The position numbers were made by a program, and so were the translations under genes. Positions 1-8,159 of a stretch of 64,000 bases of DNA are shown here, in pieces. Numbering within the stretch: the first letter of the stretch is position 1; each line of letters starts with the position of its first letter. Under the pieces are notes generated by a model that saw nothing but the letters and a program-made list of their open reading frames with translations, did no database searches and was not told the DNA's origin. Source of the stretch: Natrialba magadii ATCC 43099 (GTDB taxonomy: Archaea > Halobacteriota > Halobacteria > Halobacteriales > Natrialbaceae); the NCBI RefSeq assembly GCF_000025625.1, contig NC_013922.1, positions 2,170,001 through 2,234,000 of the forward strand. The letters are read 5' to 3'.

Positions 1-390
1 CGGCACGTCGGCCTCCTGCATGACCTGTCGGGCCGTCGTCTTCTCGCCGAGGGCTTCCATGGCCTCGCTCGGTGGGCCGACCCAGGTGACTCCCTCGGCA
101 TCCTCGACACGGGCGGCGAACGTGGCGTTCTCCGCGAGGAAGCCGTAGCCGGGGTGGATCGCGTCGGCACCCGCGCGGTCGGCGACGTCGATGATCGTCT
201 CCTGATCGAGGTAGGAGTCGCTCGCGGGTGCGGGGCCGACGTTGTACGCCTCGTCGGCGTACTCGACGTGGCCCGCGTTCCGGTCCGCGTCGCTGTAGAT
301 GGCGACGGTGTCGATACCCAGTTCCTCACAGGCCTGCATGACGCGCACGGCGATTTCGCCGCGGTTGGCAACGAGTAGTTTGTCGAACAT
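1..390 (-). CDS. Biotin carboxylase subunit of an acyl-CoA carboxylase (N-terminal part, cut by window edge)
   Basis: The 130 visible residues are the N-terminal ATP-grasp pre-domain of biotin carboxylase: [17 protein letters not shown] at the start, then [10 protein letters not shown] and [14 protein letters not shown], which are family hallmarks. The enzyme carboxylates biotin on the carrier subunit of acetyl-/propionyl-CoA carboxylase using ATP and bicarbonate. The 3' part lies beyond base 1. It begins 9 bp after the stop of the acyl-CoA dehydrogenase gene, so the two probably form one transcript for acyl-CoA metabolism. Whether the substrate is acetyl- or propionyl-CoA cannot be told from this part. 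Confidence 0.93.
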   Translation of the reverse strand, partial: MFDKLLVANRGEIAVRVMQACEELGIDTVAIYSDADRNAGHVEYADEAYNVGPAPASDSYLDQETIIDVADRAGADAIHPGYGFLAENATFAARVEDAEGVTWVGPPSEAMEALGEKTTARQVMQEADVP

Positions 391-399
391 TGTGATCAC

Positions 400-1566
400 T
401 CAGTAGGACTTGGGGAACCCGAGCTGCTGGCTGATGTGATTGTACGCCATCTGCTGGGAGACCGGGGCGAGCCGGGTCAGGTTGATCTCGCGCCACCAGC
501 GCTCGACGTCGTACTCGGTGGCGTACCCCCAGCCGCCGAAGGCCTGCATCGACTGCTTGACGGCCTCAATGCCGGCTGACACGGCGGTCGCCTTCGCGAC
601 GTTGGTCTCGTAGGCACAGTCCTCGCCCTGATCGTAGAGCCAGGCCGCCTTCTCGCGCATGAGCGTGGCGGTCTCCATCTTCGCGTAGGGTTTCGCGATC
701 GGGAACGAGACACCCTGGTGGGAGCCGATCGGCGCGTCGAACACCTCGCGCTCGTTTGCGTACTCGATAGCCGTGTTCGCAGCGAGTTTGCCGATTCCCG
801 TTCCAGCCGCGGCGAAGCCGATTCGCTCGGGATTGAGCATGTCGACCAGGACCCACCAGCCGTCGCCCTCGTCACCGAGCATGTTCTCCTCGGGAACGCG
901 GACGTTCTCCAGGAAGACCTCGCAGGACTTCGAGTAGTTGATGCCGTGTTTGTCGATCGGCGAGACGTCGATGTTCGAGTCGTCCATATCGACGATGAAC
1001 AGGCTGATGCCGTCTGTGCCGCGGTCGACTTCCTCCCGCGGAGTCGTCCGCGTGACGATGATCATGTTCTCGGCGCGATCCGAGAACGTGATCCAGGCCT
1101 TCTGGCCGTTGAGAACGTACTCGTCCCCGTCCTTCTCTGCCTTCGTCGCCACGTTCAGCGTGTTCGTCCCCGCTTCAGGCTCCGTGATGCCGATCGAGAA
1201 GTTGCGCTTCCCGTTCGCGATGTCCGGCAAATAGGTCTCCTTCTGGGACTCGGTGCCGTACTCGCGGATGCCGACCGCGGCCATCCCCGCGGTGAGCACG
1301 AGGTACCAGGTGCCCGCCATGCCACAGCCCTCCGCACAGAGGGTCTCCATGGCGAGGCCCATCTCCTGCATTCCCATGCCAGCGCCCTCGTACTCCTCGG
1401 GGATCAGCAGGCCGTGAAAGCCCGCCTCGGCGAGTTCGTCCCAGAAGGCCTCGGAGAACTCGCCGGCTTCTTCCTTCTCGCGCCAGTGCTCGGGGCCGTA
1501 CTCCGCGGCCACGTCGGCCGCCGTCTGTCGGATCAGATCGCGTTCCTGTGTAGATTCGAAGTTCAT
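400..1566 (-). CDS. Acyl-CoA dehydrogenase
   Basis: 388-aa FAD-dependent acyl-CoA dehydrogenase oxidising acyl-CoA thioesters to enoyl-CoA. Visible landmarks are the N-terminal helical domain, the flavin/substrate loop (GITEPEAGTN), the middle beta domain (LNGQKAWITFSDRA) and the C-terminal helical domain with QAFGGWGYATEYDVERWWRE. Start chosen at MNFESTQERDL because family homology begins there, although the frame stays open 132 codons upstream. At the usual catalytic-Glu position near the C-terminus the sequence reads RLAPVSQQ, so the base may lie elsewhere, as in some subfamilies. It precedes a biotin carboxylase gene by 9 bp. Substrate chain length is not predictable. Confidence 0.93.
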   Translation of the reverse strand: MNFESTQERDLIRQTAADVAAEYGPEHWREKEEAGEFSEAFWDELAEAGFHGLLIPEEYEGAGMGMQEMGLAMETLCAEGCGMAGTWYLVLTAGMAAVGIREYGTESQKETYLPDIANGKRNFSIGITEPEAGTNTLNVATKAEKDGDEYVLNGQKAWITFSDRAENMIIVTRTTPREEVDRGTDGISLFIVDMDDSNIDVSPIDKHGINYSKSCEVFLENVRVPEENMLGDEGDGWWVLVDMLNPERIGFAAAGTGIGKLAANTAIEYANEREVFDAPIGSHQGVSFPIAKPYAKMETATLMREKAAWLYDQGEDCAYETNVAKATAVSAGIEAVKQSMQAFGGWGYATEYDVERWWREINLTRLAPVSQQMAYNHISQQLGFPKSY

Positions 1567-2054
1567 AGTCTGTAGTCTGCGTATCGTCGTGCACCGGTAT
1601 CCGTGTCCCCACCCGATAGTTGGGTCGTCGACACGTCGTGACTGACCTCGCGCGACCACCCAGTTCGCGGGACGTGAACCAGTCGGTTGCCGCGCGATGG
1701 CATACACCGAAGCGGTTTCCCCATCCCCAATAACTATTCCGGTAACTTTTGCGCGGTTAGCTGGGGGAACCAACCTGTTCGATACAACAACAAGGTCACT
1801 AACCCGACGCCCACTTGCGTAAACAGTTTCGTATACACCAGTACCGAGCGTGACCAGTTCAGTACCTACTGGTCGGTACTCGAGTCCCTTTCGTCCGACT
1901 CTGTCGAGCCCCTCACTCCCTGATAAGAGAAGCGTGCTGAATACAAAGCGCGAATGTCCCACGAGATTCGACGCGATTTGCGAGTTTAGAGATTGTTCAG
2001 TACAGAGCCAGTTAAACAGAAGATATATGCTTTTGTGATAGTATAGTTATACAT
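1567..2054. other. Intergenic region upstream of the acyl-CoA dehydrogenase operon
   Basis: 488 bp between divergent genes. It must hold the minus-strand promoter of the acyl-CoA dehydrogenase operon and the promoter of the small plus-strand membrane protein, before which an AT-rich stretch (about 2010-2050) lies. Several CAGTACC/GGTACTG-like words occur around 1838-1882 and could be operator half-sites, but no clean palindrome is visible. No convincing coding sequence or RNA gene was seen. Confidence 0.5.
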
Positions 2055-2324
2055 ATGTCTGAGTCTCATCACAGCACGTCTTCTCCCAGAGAGCGAGCCT
2101 ATATCGCTTCTGGTCTGATTAGTGCGGTGATTGCTGTCTACTATTTACCGATTGTGTTCGGGCCTGTAGCGGGGTATTTTGGTTTCCGACTGTATAGTGA
2201 TAGAGCAGAACCGACTGGCGTAGCGATTGTTCTTCTGGGAATATTGGGAATGCTACTTGGGTTCTTCAACATTGTCATTCCGTCAACACTTGGCATAGAA
2301 ATTGGTGGCCGTCTGGGGAATTGA
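2055..2324 (+). CDS. Small membrane protein, function unknown
   Basis: 89-aa protein with a short polar N-terminus (MSESHHSTSSPRERAY) followed by two hydrophobic segments, about residues 16-44 and 56-80. It looks like a small two-helix membrane protein, and the Gly/Val/Ile-rich segments recall short DUF4190-like haloarchaeal proteins, but the family is not firmly recognised. The surrounding DNA is AT-richer than the flanking genes and the gene is followed by palindromic sequence (2431-2581), so it may sit in recently acquired DNA. No functional assignment is offered. Confidence 0.6.
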   Translation: MSESHHSTSSPRERAYIASGLISAVIAVYYLPIVFGPVAGYFGFRLYSDRAEPTGVAIVLLGILGMLLGFFNIVIPSTLGIEIGGRLGN

Positions 2325-2430
2325 CGTACTCACGAACGCACCAGATGCATTCTCCGTGAAGCAAAACAACTTTTCCTTGATTCTGTCAGGCAACTTCTGT
2401 GCTGCATCCATGCTCTCTATTCAGCACGCC

Positions 2431-2464
2431 TGCTGAAACCTATCACCGATCGAGGGTTTCAGCA
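2431..2464. repeat. Perfect 10-bp inverted repeat (hairpin)
   Basis: TGCTGAAACC (2431-2440) and GGTTTCAGCA (2455-2464) are exact reverse complements with a 14-nt loop; imperfect pairing extends outward by about three bases. It lies 34 bp before a second, larger palindrome in a gene-free stretch, and may be part of a decayed mobile element. Confidence 0.7.
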
Positions 2465-2497
2465 AGGCCTTTCGTCCAGAAACACACCCGTTGTTGC

Positions 2498-2581
2498 TAT
2501 AGTAGCCACTGCAAGTCACTGCACACCTGATCGCCGAGCAGGCTGGCGATCAGTGTGTAACTAGTTGCAGTTGTTACTATA
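2498..2581. repeat. 84-bp imperfect palindrome, MITE-like
   Basis: Arms 2498-2535 and 2545-2581 are near reverse complements round a 9-nt loop. Both outer ends begin TATAGTA, the arms share ACTGCAA, CACAC and TGATCGCC blocks in the same order, and four mismatched patches separate them. It ends 13 bp from the 3' end of the divergent ubiD-like gene. Matching terminal TATAGTA and near-complete dyad symmetry suggest a non-autonomous palindromic element; it could also act as a transcription terminator. Confidence 0.75.
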
Positions 2582-2593
2582 ATTCCCAACTCG

Positions 2594-4141
2594 TCACTCC
2601 GCCGACTCGGACTCGTCGCCGACGTTGGCCATCGATTCGGGCTCGAATCCGAACTCCGTCCACGAGTCCCGAACTGCCTCGCGGAGTTCTGGCGGGTACG
2701 ACTCGTCGAACGAGACTCTGGGTGCGATGTACTCGTCCGTCCAGCGCGGGTCCCAGGTGGCGTCGACGTAGAGGCGTGCACCGGTCTCGCCGCCGTCTTC
2801 GTGGGTGTTCTCGCCCGCACCTCCACTGCTGCCTCGGCCGTACGTCGGCATCCGCGCGCTCGGCGCGTCGGGCTCGCTCACCAGCCAGTCCCGCGAGGGG
2901 TGGGCCTTGACCCAGCTATCGCCGAGTGCCCGGCCGAGATTTCGCGGGCTAATCTCGGTGTCGACGACGAGCACCTTGTCGAAGCAATCAGAGAGCGAGA
3001 ACAGCAGGTTCGCAAGCTGCCACTCGAAGCCGGCGTAGAGAATCTCCGAAGCCACGAGACAGAGTCCGAGTCGCCCCTCCGCGGGCAACAACAGCCAGTC
3101 AACCGGCGCGACACCCCAGTAGCTGTTGACCCGATTGAACAGCGTCGCCGACAGCGACAGGGCTGCAAGCTGCAGGTCGTCCGACAGCGGCACCCCCAGC
3201 GGCGTGAACGGCACGACCGGCTCCTCACGAGTGAAGATCGCGTCGGACTCGAGTGTCAGCGTCGCTCCGCCACCCAGTCGCTCCCAGAACTCGCGTTTCT
3301 CGGACTGCGTTGCAGGCTGGCGGTCGGCAACGGTGGTCTCGACGACGACCTCCGCGGAACTTGGGACCACGCCGCCGGCGGTGGGAATAACGGGAACCGT
3401 CGCGCCGACGCCGCGGTCCTCGATCGGCGTCTCGAGTCGGTCCGTGATCGCGAGCAAGTGTGTCGCCGCGAGTGCTTCCGGGGGAACACCGAGTGCAATG
3501 GTGATCGACGTGCCCGTCTCGAGGAGGTCTCGCTCGGCGACCGCTGCCGGCACTCGGGCACGGATGGTGTCGCCGTCGAGGACGGTGCCGTGAATCGGTG
3601 CCCAGTAGGAGCCTCGATCGGTGCCGATCGAGAGCAGTCCGAGGGTAAACCGCGGCCAGGCTTCGTCCGGCGGTGTCGGGAGTCCGAGTTCCCGGAGATC
3701 CTGCGCCGTCGCGTCGGCAGCGCGCTCGACGTAGGTCACGTCGCGCTCGTCGCGGCGCTCGCCGAGCGCGAGGAGGGACTCGAGTACGTCGGTGTAGGCA
3801 GGGTCCTGGTCGATGCCGAGTCCGATGCCGAGTCGGGTCCAGGGGTAGCGCTGGCGGTGTCGGGAGTCCGTTGTGCGTTGGCCGCGAGATTGGTCGATGC
3901 CGCCGTAGACGCCGCTTGCGAGGGTGACAGTGGTTGCGGTTGGTGCGGTTGGTGCGGTGGGTACGGTGGGTACGGTGGATGTACCCTCGCGGCCGGTTTC
4001 GGGTTCTATCTCGATCGCGTGGCCACCCGCTCGAAGCGCCTCCGCGGCGACGACCTGCGGGGAGCAGTCGGTGGGCCGGGAGAGCGTGCGACAGTCGTCG
4101 GTTCGGTGGAGGAACTCGAGGTGTTTGCGGAAGGCGGTCAT
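2594..4141 (-). CDS. Divergent UbiD-like protein, second gene of a UbiD pair
   Basis: 515-aa protein resembling the UbiD decarboxylase fold but strongly diverged. Recognisable UbiD-like stretches are SITIALGVPPEAL (compare PVALTLGGGPAV in the neighbour), SAEVVVETTV, PFTPLGVPLSDDLQLAAL and FDKVLVVDTEISPRNLG. The EGPFGD motif that supplies catalytic acidic residues in UbiD is missing; the corresponding stretch reads ATQSEKREFWERLGG. About residues 54-72 is a Thr/Pro/Val-rich linker encoded by 9-bp DNA repeats, and the C-terminus is Gly/Asp-rich. The start codon overlaps the stop of the upstream ubiD by 4 bp, suggesting translational coupling. It may be an inactive partner subunit; that is inference. 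Confidence 0.75.
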   Translation of the reverse strand: MTAFRKHLEFLHRTDDCRTLSRPTDCSPQVVAAEALRAGGHAIEIEPETGREGTSTVPTVPTAPTAPTATTVTLASGVYGGIDQSRGQRTTDSRHRQRYPWTRLGIGLGIDQDPAYTDVLESLLALGERRDERDVTYVERAADATAQDLRELGLPTPPDEAWPRFTLGLLSIGTDRGSYWAPIHGTVLDGDTIRARVPAAVAERDLLETGTSITIALGVPPEALAATHLLAITDRLETPIEDRGVGATVPVIPTAGGVVPSSAEVVVETTVADRQPATQSEKREFWERLGGGATLTLESDAIFTREEPVVPFTPLGVPLSDDLQLAALSLSATLFNRVNSYWGVAPVDWLLLPAEGRLGLCLVASEILYAGFEWQLANLLFSLSDCFDKVLVVDTEISPRNLGRALGDSWVKAHPSRDWLVSEPDAPSARMPTYGRGSSGGAGENTHEDGGETGARLYVDATWDPRWTDEYIAPRVSFDESYPPELREAVRDSWTEFGFEPESMANVGDESESAE

Positions 4142-5736
4142 CGGTGGTGCTGTGTTCGACTCGTTCGGGACTGGTCGCTGCGGTCGGTCGTGTGGTGCGG
4201 TTCGCCCATCGTGTCGGTTTCGGCAGCGACGCCTGCCACGTCGGACACACCGGACACACCGGCCTCGGCGAGCAGATCGCGTGCGCGCCGACGCTCCTCG
4301 GGATTGCCGATAGTCTGGGTCGGCCGGTCGCCGTCCGAGAGCGCGTCGATGTACGCCTTCGCGGTCTTCGACTTCGACGTGCCGACGGCGGCGCTGCCCT
4401 TCTCGTCGGGCGTCTGGTAGATGTTGAGCGGCACTTTTGGCATGCGCTCGACGCCGAACTGGTGGAAGTCCGTCGCCGGATCGGCGTGCAGCGCGAGCGC
4501 TTCTACAACTGCGCGCGAATCGAGCGGGTTGACCTCGCGGTCGACGAAGACGAAGCAGTCGATGTGGAGCATCCCCCAGGTGGTGAAGATGAAGTTCGCG
4601 AGTTCGTGTAGCGCGCCCGGATAGGGCCGATCCGTTGCAATCACCCAGACCGTTCGCTCGGTGTAGGGCCAGGGCGCGGCCATCTCGACGTCGTAGCCCG
4701 CGGCGCGCAGGCCAAGGGTGGCGTCCGGTCCGGCGGCCGCGACCTGCAGCGAACTCGTCGAGTTGCTGGCGTCGCCGACGCCAGACCCCTCCACACAGAA
4801 GGGAAGGTACGGCCGCTCACGGTGGGTAATCGCGTCGACTGCGAGCACCGGCATGGAACGGCGCGGCCCGTTCACGTAACCGAAGTAGTCGCCAAAGGGT
4901 CCCTCGTCGAGTCGTTCCTCCGGAAGAATCCGCCCCTCGATGACGAGCTCGGCCGACGCCGGCACACGGAGGTCGCTCGTCTCGCAGGGAACGAGTTCGA
5001 CCGGCGACTCCTGCAGCCCGCCGGCGAACGTCGCCTCGCTCCGGCCGACGGGAATCCACATCTCGCTGGCAGCGGTAACCGCCGGCCCCCCGCCCAGAGT
5101 GAGGGCAACCGGCATCGCCTCGTCGCGGCGCTCGTACTCGTAGTAGTAGCGATTCGGGAGCTGCTCGCCCGCGAGGAACAACACGCTCGCTCGCGACTCG
5201 CCGTGAATCATCGCCCGGTGGCGCGACCAGCGTCCCCACTCGCCGTCCGGATCAGGTGCGACCAGCGTCGTCAGGGTCGCGTAGCGTCCGCCGTCCTGCT
5301 GGTGGATGTACGGCCAGGGGAACTCGAGTAGGTCCGGATCGCTGCCAGCATCCGTGTGAGTGCGAACGACCTCCTTGCACGGCGCTGTCTCTGGCTCGAC
5401 GACGGTCGGCTCGCGCTGGCTCTCGAGTCGGTCGATAAGCTGGGCGTAGTAGGCAGGCCCCGACTGCCGCGCCGGCTTCGGCAGAGCGAACGCCCGCGCG
5501 AGGTGGTCGAATTCCCGCCCGCGGGGACCGCGGTAGGGATCACCGACGAGGCGGGCAGCCGTCTCGTTCCCCTCGACGGATTCGAAGACCGGAATCCGCT
5601 CGTCGATTGCGTTCGCGGCCATCGTGATCGCGCTCGCCTCGAGATCCCAGGAGACTGGCGTTTCGATTTCGGTGAGTGTACCGGCGTTCTCGAGTACGGT
5701 GAGAAACTCACGGAACGTCGTTGCGGGGGTCGTCAT
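4138..5736 (-). CDS. UbiD family (de)carboxylase
   Basis: 532-aa UbiD-family enzyme. Members use prenylated FMN (made by UbiX) to decarboxylate unsaturated or aromatic acids. Visible signatures are GRWSRHRAMIHGE and VALTLGGGPAVTAASE in the cofactor domain, then LVIEGRILPEERLDEGPFGD with the acidic residues of the active site, YFGYVNGPRRSMPVLAVDAIT, and the C-terminal HIDCFVFVDREVNPLD and PKVPLNIYQTPDEKG. The last 40 residues are a low-complexity tail. It overlaps the 205-aa gene upstream by 4 bp and the divergent paralogue downstream by 4 bp. No ubiX is in the window and the substrate is unknown; menaquinone-type or aromatic acid metabolism are possibilities. Confidence 0.93.
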   Translation of the reverse strand: MTTPATTFREFLTVLENAGTLTEIETPVSWDLEASAITMAANAIDERIPVFESVEGNETAARLVGDPYRGPRGREFDHLARAFALPKPARQSGPAYYAQLIDRLESQREPTVVEPETAPCKEVVRTHTDAGSDPDLLEFPWPYIHQQDGGRYATLTTLVAPDPDGEWGRWSRHRAMIHGESRASVLFLAGEQLPNRYYYEYERRDEAMPVALTLGGGPAVTAASEMWIPVGRSEATFAGGLQESPVELVPCETSDLRVPASAELVIEGRILPEERLDEGPFGDYFGYVNGPRRSMPVLAVDAITHRERPYLPFCVEGSGVGDASNSTSSLQVAAAGPDATLGLRAAGYDVEMAAPWPYTERTVWVIATDRPYPGALHELANFIFTTWGMLHIDCFVFVDREVNPLDSRAVVEALALHADPATDFHQFGVERMPKVPLNIYQTPDEKGSAAVGTSKSKTAKAYIDALSDGDRPTQTIGNPEERRRARDLLAEAGVSGVSDVAGVAAETDTMGEPHHTTDRSDQSRTSRTQHHR

Positions 5737-6350
5737 CGGGAGGGATGGGTGCGATCGCGGTCAGTCGGGGTTGTCGTGGTCGGCGCGGTATCAGCATCGC
5801 TGCCCGCATCCCTACTCCCATTCCCATCCGCCTCCGTATTCGAGGCTGCGCGCTCGTTCCTGTCAGCCGTCCGCTCGAGCGCCTCACGCAACGGATCGGA
5901 GTCGTACTCGGTGCGAATCTCGTCGTACGCGTCGACCAACGACGGCTCTTGCTCGGCCAACTGGCTGAACAACAGTTCGCGGATGGCTGCCGACGAGGAC
6001 TCGTAGCGTCCCGTCTCGACGAGATACTCGAGAAGAACCTTCAGATCGTCTGACCTCGTGTTGAGCACGTTCGAGCGCTCGCGCTGGGAGGACGCAAGGG
6101 ACTCGAGTAGTGTCTCGTCGACGGCGCGGTCGACGAACTCGACGTACCACTGTTCGGTCGTGGTCTCGTGGGGGCCGCTGACGACCGAGAGGGGGTGTGG
6201 CTCCTCGAGGTGTGGTTCGGTTCTGGACAGACGGACGCGGGCCTCGAAGATTTCCTTCGTTTCGGGGTCGCGTAGCTGGAGGGTCGTTACTGTCTCGCCT
6301 GTCGCATCCTCGGGGACGTGTTCTGCGGCGGTGACGTACTGGTTCGCCAT
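5733..6350 (-). CDS. Unknown protein leading the ubiD operon
   Basis: 205-aa acidic protein of unknown function. The first 80 residues look like a beta-rich domain (VTTLQLRDPETKEIFEARVRL, EQWYVEFVDRAVDE). Residues about 100-150 are helical and contain LKVLLEYLVETGRYESSSAA followed by IRELLFSQLAEQEPSLVDAY, which recalls the dimerisation helices of small DNA-binding regulators without being a clear ribbon-helix-helix. The tail from about residue 165 is disordered (Asn, Ser, Asp, Thr). Its stop overlaps the ubiD start by 4 bp, so it should be co-translated with the UbiD pair. A regulatory or chaperone role for the decarboxylase is possible but unproven. Confidence 0.72.
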   Translation of the reverse strand: MANQYVTAAEHVPEDATGETVTTLQLRDPETKEIFEARVRLSRTEPHLEEPHPLSVVSGPHETTTEQWYVEFVDRAVDETLLESLASSQRERSNVLNTRSDDLKVLLEYLVETGRYESSSAAIRELLFSQLAEQEPSLVDAYDEIRTEYDSDPLREALERTADRNERAASNTEADGNGSRDAGSDADTAPTTTTPTDRDRTHPSR

Positions 6351-6667
6351 TGGTGGTGAGTCGTGTTCGGCTGCGTGCCAGTCGATTCGGTCGCCGAAAA
6401 CCGCCCGACTGGGAAGTCAAACCGAAGCTACAGAGGCGAGCGAAATAAAAGGGCACGGTCCAATCGACCGGTTACGGTGCAGTCGCTCGGCTCGAGGTGC
6501 CAGGTACTGAACAGCCAGTGAGTGACGACAGCGCTGTCGCTCACAGGTGTAGAATACTGCAGTAAAGAGTCGATACCGTTACGAATTGGTAGTCCAACTG
6601 AAACGGGTTACACCCGCTCACACGAGAACGTGCGAGCGATGTGCACTGTGTTTCAGTTGTGTCTACC
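6351..6667. promoter_or_regulatory. Intergenic region with the promoter of the ubiD operon
   Basis: 317 bp before the minus-strand ubiD operon. On the minus strand an A/T-rich box lies at about 6442-6452 (CTTTTATTTCG), which would place transcription start about 65-70 bp upstream of the 6350 start codon. The rest shows no gene. Confidence 0.45.
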
Positions 6668-6862
6668 TTACAGGCGCTCGACGTTCGTCGCGCGTGGGCC
6701 CTTTGGGGCCTGCTCGATTTCGAACTCGAGCTCCTGTCCTTCCTCAAGGTCCGGGCCGCCGATGTCTTCCATGTGGAAGAACACGTCGTCGTCCGCGTCC
6801 TCAGTCTCGATGAATCCGTAGCCGCCAGTGTCGTTGAAGAAATCAACGGTTCCTTTCGCCAT
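6668..6862 (-). CDS. Cold-shock domain protein
   Basis: 64-aa single cold-shock domain. RNP1-like GGYGFIE and RNP2-like VFFHMEDI are both visible, as is the opening MAKGTVDFFND. Such proteins bind single-stranded RNA/DNA through a five-stranded beta barrel and act as RNA chaperones in the cytoplasm. An open frame extends 20 codons upstream, but MAKGT is the standard family start. An AT-rich TTTATG box lies about 30 bp before this ATG, consistent with a leaderless or short-leader transcript. It stands alone. Confidence 0.95.
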   Translation of the reverse strand: MAKGTVDFFNDTGGYGFIETEDADDDVFFHMEDIGGPDLEEGQELEFEIEQAPKGPRATNVERL

Positions 6863-7083
6863 TGCTTTTGAAGAGATGGGTGCTGGACCCATAAACCCTG
6901 CGACTCGTCCGGTAGTGCGCAATAGCGGCGTGTTATGGGTGCTGTGTGCGCTTGGGGAGATAATTGCCGATACGTATCAGTATGGTCGCTGCTGAACTGA
7001 GTGACTCTGGTATCGCGCTTGCCTACTCGCGCCGACGTGTGTTGGTACCGCAACTATGTGATCTGGTCGTGCCATTGAATACC

Positions 7084-7293
7084 ATGGATGGAGTTCTGAA
7101 CGAACACACGAAAACGATCCACAAGCACCGGGGTGAGCACGTGGACCAGTCCGACGTGCAGACGATTTGCGGTGCGACTGCCCACGTGACTCACGGCCGA
7201 TTACAACTCGTCTCAATCGACCGAACGACCGACGATCGAAGTATCACGCGCTGCGGGCGCTGTTTTTCGGACGCTGACAGCGGCGGCTACTGA
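7084..7293 (+). CDS. Small putative zinc-binding haloarchaeal protein
   Basis: 69-aa protein with the pattern TICGATAHVTHGRLQ in the middle and TRCGRCFSDADSGGY at the end. The Cys and His residues could bind zinc. Short haloarchaeal proteins with a CGAT...CGRCF arrangement are a recognisable group without known function. Start set at MDGVLNEHTKTIHKH because upstream in-frame codons (from 6964) look non-coding; the true start could be upstream. It is convergent with the carbonic anhydrase gene, whose stop lies 9 bp away. Confidence 0.68.
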   Translation: MDGVLNEHTKTIHKHRGEHVDQSDVQTICGATAHVTHGRLQLVSIDRTTDDRSITRCGRCFSDADSGGY

Positions 7294-7302
7294 CTGGCCG
7301 GC

Positions 7303-8046
7303 TCACCACAGCAGACTGCACGTCGCAGACTCGAACTCCGACGGGAGGAGTTCGGCGATTGCCTCTGGCTTCGTCTCGCCATCGACGTTGACCAGATACG
7401 CGCGTCCGTGTTTGTCGCCGTAGACGCCCTGGAAGTCGTAGACGAATCCGTACACGCTGATCTCTTCGGGCACGTCCGCTGCGGTGCGGAGGAATTCGAC
7501 CTGTCGGTCCACGTTGAACTCGACGAGCTGGTTGATGACCGTCTCGTCGTCGGCATCGGTATCGATCTGGTCGGACTCGAGTCCGGCCTCCACGACGGGG
7601 ACGAGCTGTTCGACCCACTTGTCGACGCCGCGCGGGCCGGGAAGCTCGCCACCAGTTGCTGCCTCGTAGGCGGCTGTGACAGCACCGCAGCCGGTGTGAC
7701 CGACGATGACGGCGGCGCTGGTGCCGGCGTGATGGATCGGATACAGCAGGCCGCCATCGACGATTCGCTCGCCGTGGTCGACGTCCCAGACCTGGTTGCC
7801 GATGTTGCTCGGTGTGAAGACGGAGCCGGGGTCGGCGACGTCCCACATTCGCTCCTGAGGGACGCGCGAGTCGGAACAACAGATCGAGACGACGTCCGGC
7901 TGCTGTCCGTCCTGCACGGCAGCGAAGTACTCGTCCGGTAGTGCGTCGGCATGTGCTGCATTGCCGGCGAGCAGGTCAGTTAGCACGGTGTGCTCGTCGC
8001 TCGGACAGGGTGGCACCTGTGAGTCCTGTTCGGCGTTCTCGCCCAT
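7303..8046 (-). CDS. Beta-type carbonic anhydrase
   Basis: 247-aa beta-class carbonic anhydrase catalysing reversible CO2 hydration. Zinc ligands are visible as CSDSR (Cys57, with the Asp59/Arg61 dyad) and HTGC (His117, Cys120). The length fits the beta class with a short haloarchaeal N-terminal extension. It lies divergently from the adjacent reductase gene. Likely cytoplasmic, supplying bicarbonate for carboxylases or pH balance. Confidence 0.95.
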   Translation of the reverse strand: MGENAEQDSQVPPCPSDEHTVLTDLLAGNAAHADALPDEYFAAVQDGQQPDVVSICCSDSRVPQERMWDVADPGSVFTPSNIGNQVWDVDHGERIVDGGLLYPIHHAGTSAAVIVGHTGCGAVTAAYEAATGGELPGPRGVDKWVEQLVPVVEAGLESDQIDTDADDETVINQLVEFNVDRQVEFLRTAADVPEEISVYGFVYDFQGVYGDKHGRAYLVNVDGETKPEAIAELLPSEFESATCSLLW

Positions 8047-8159
8047 ATGAACTCACCCGCACACTGGCGTCAAAGGCGTTACTCTTTGGGAGTTCGCTGG
8101 CCTCGGTTGGTGGGTTCCGGGAACCAAATATTGACCTGTCGACACGCCGATGGAGGCGT

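Noticed and set aside
1838-1882. Operator palindrome upstream of the acyl-CoA dehydrogenase
   Set aside because: CAGTACC-like words recur but do not form a clean symmetric site.
2801-4420. Long plus-strand frames opposite the ubiD genes
   Set aside because: Arg-rich, no domains; antisense shadows of GC-rich coding DNA on the minus strand.
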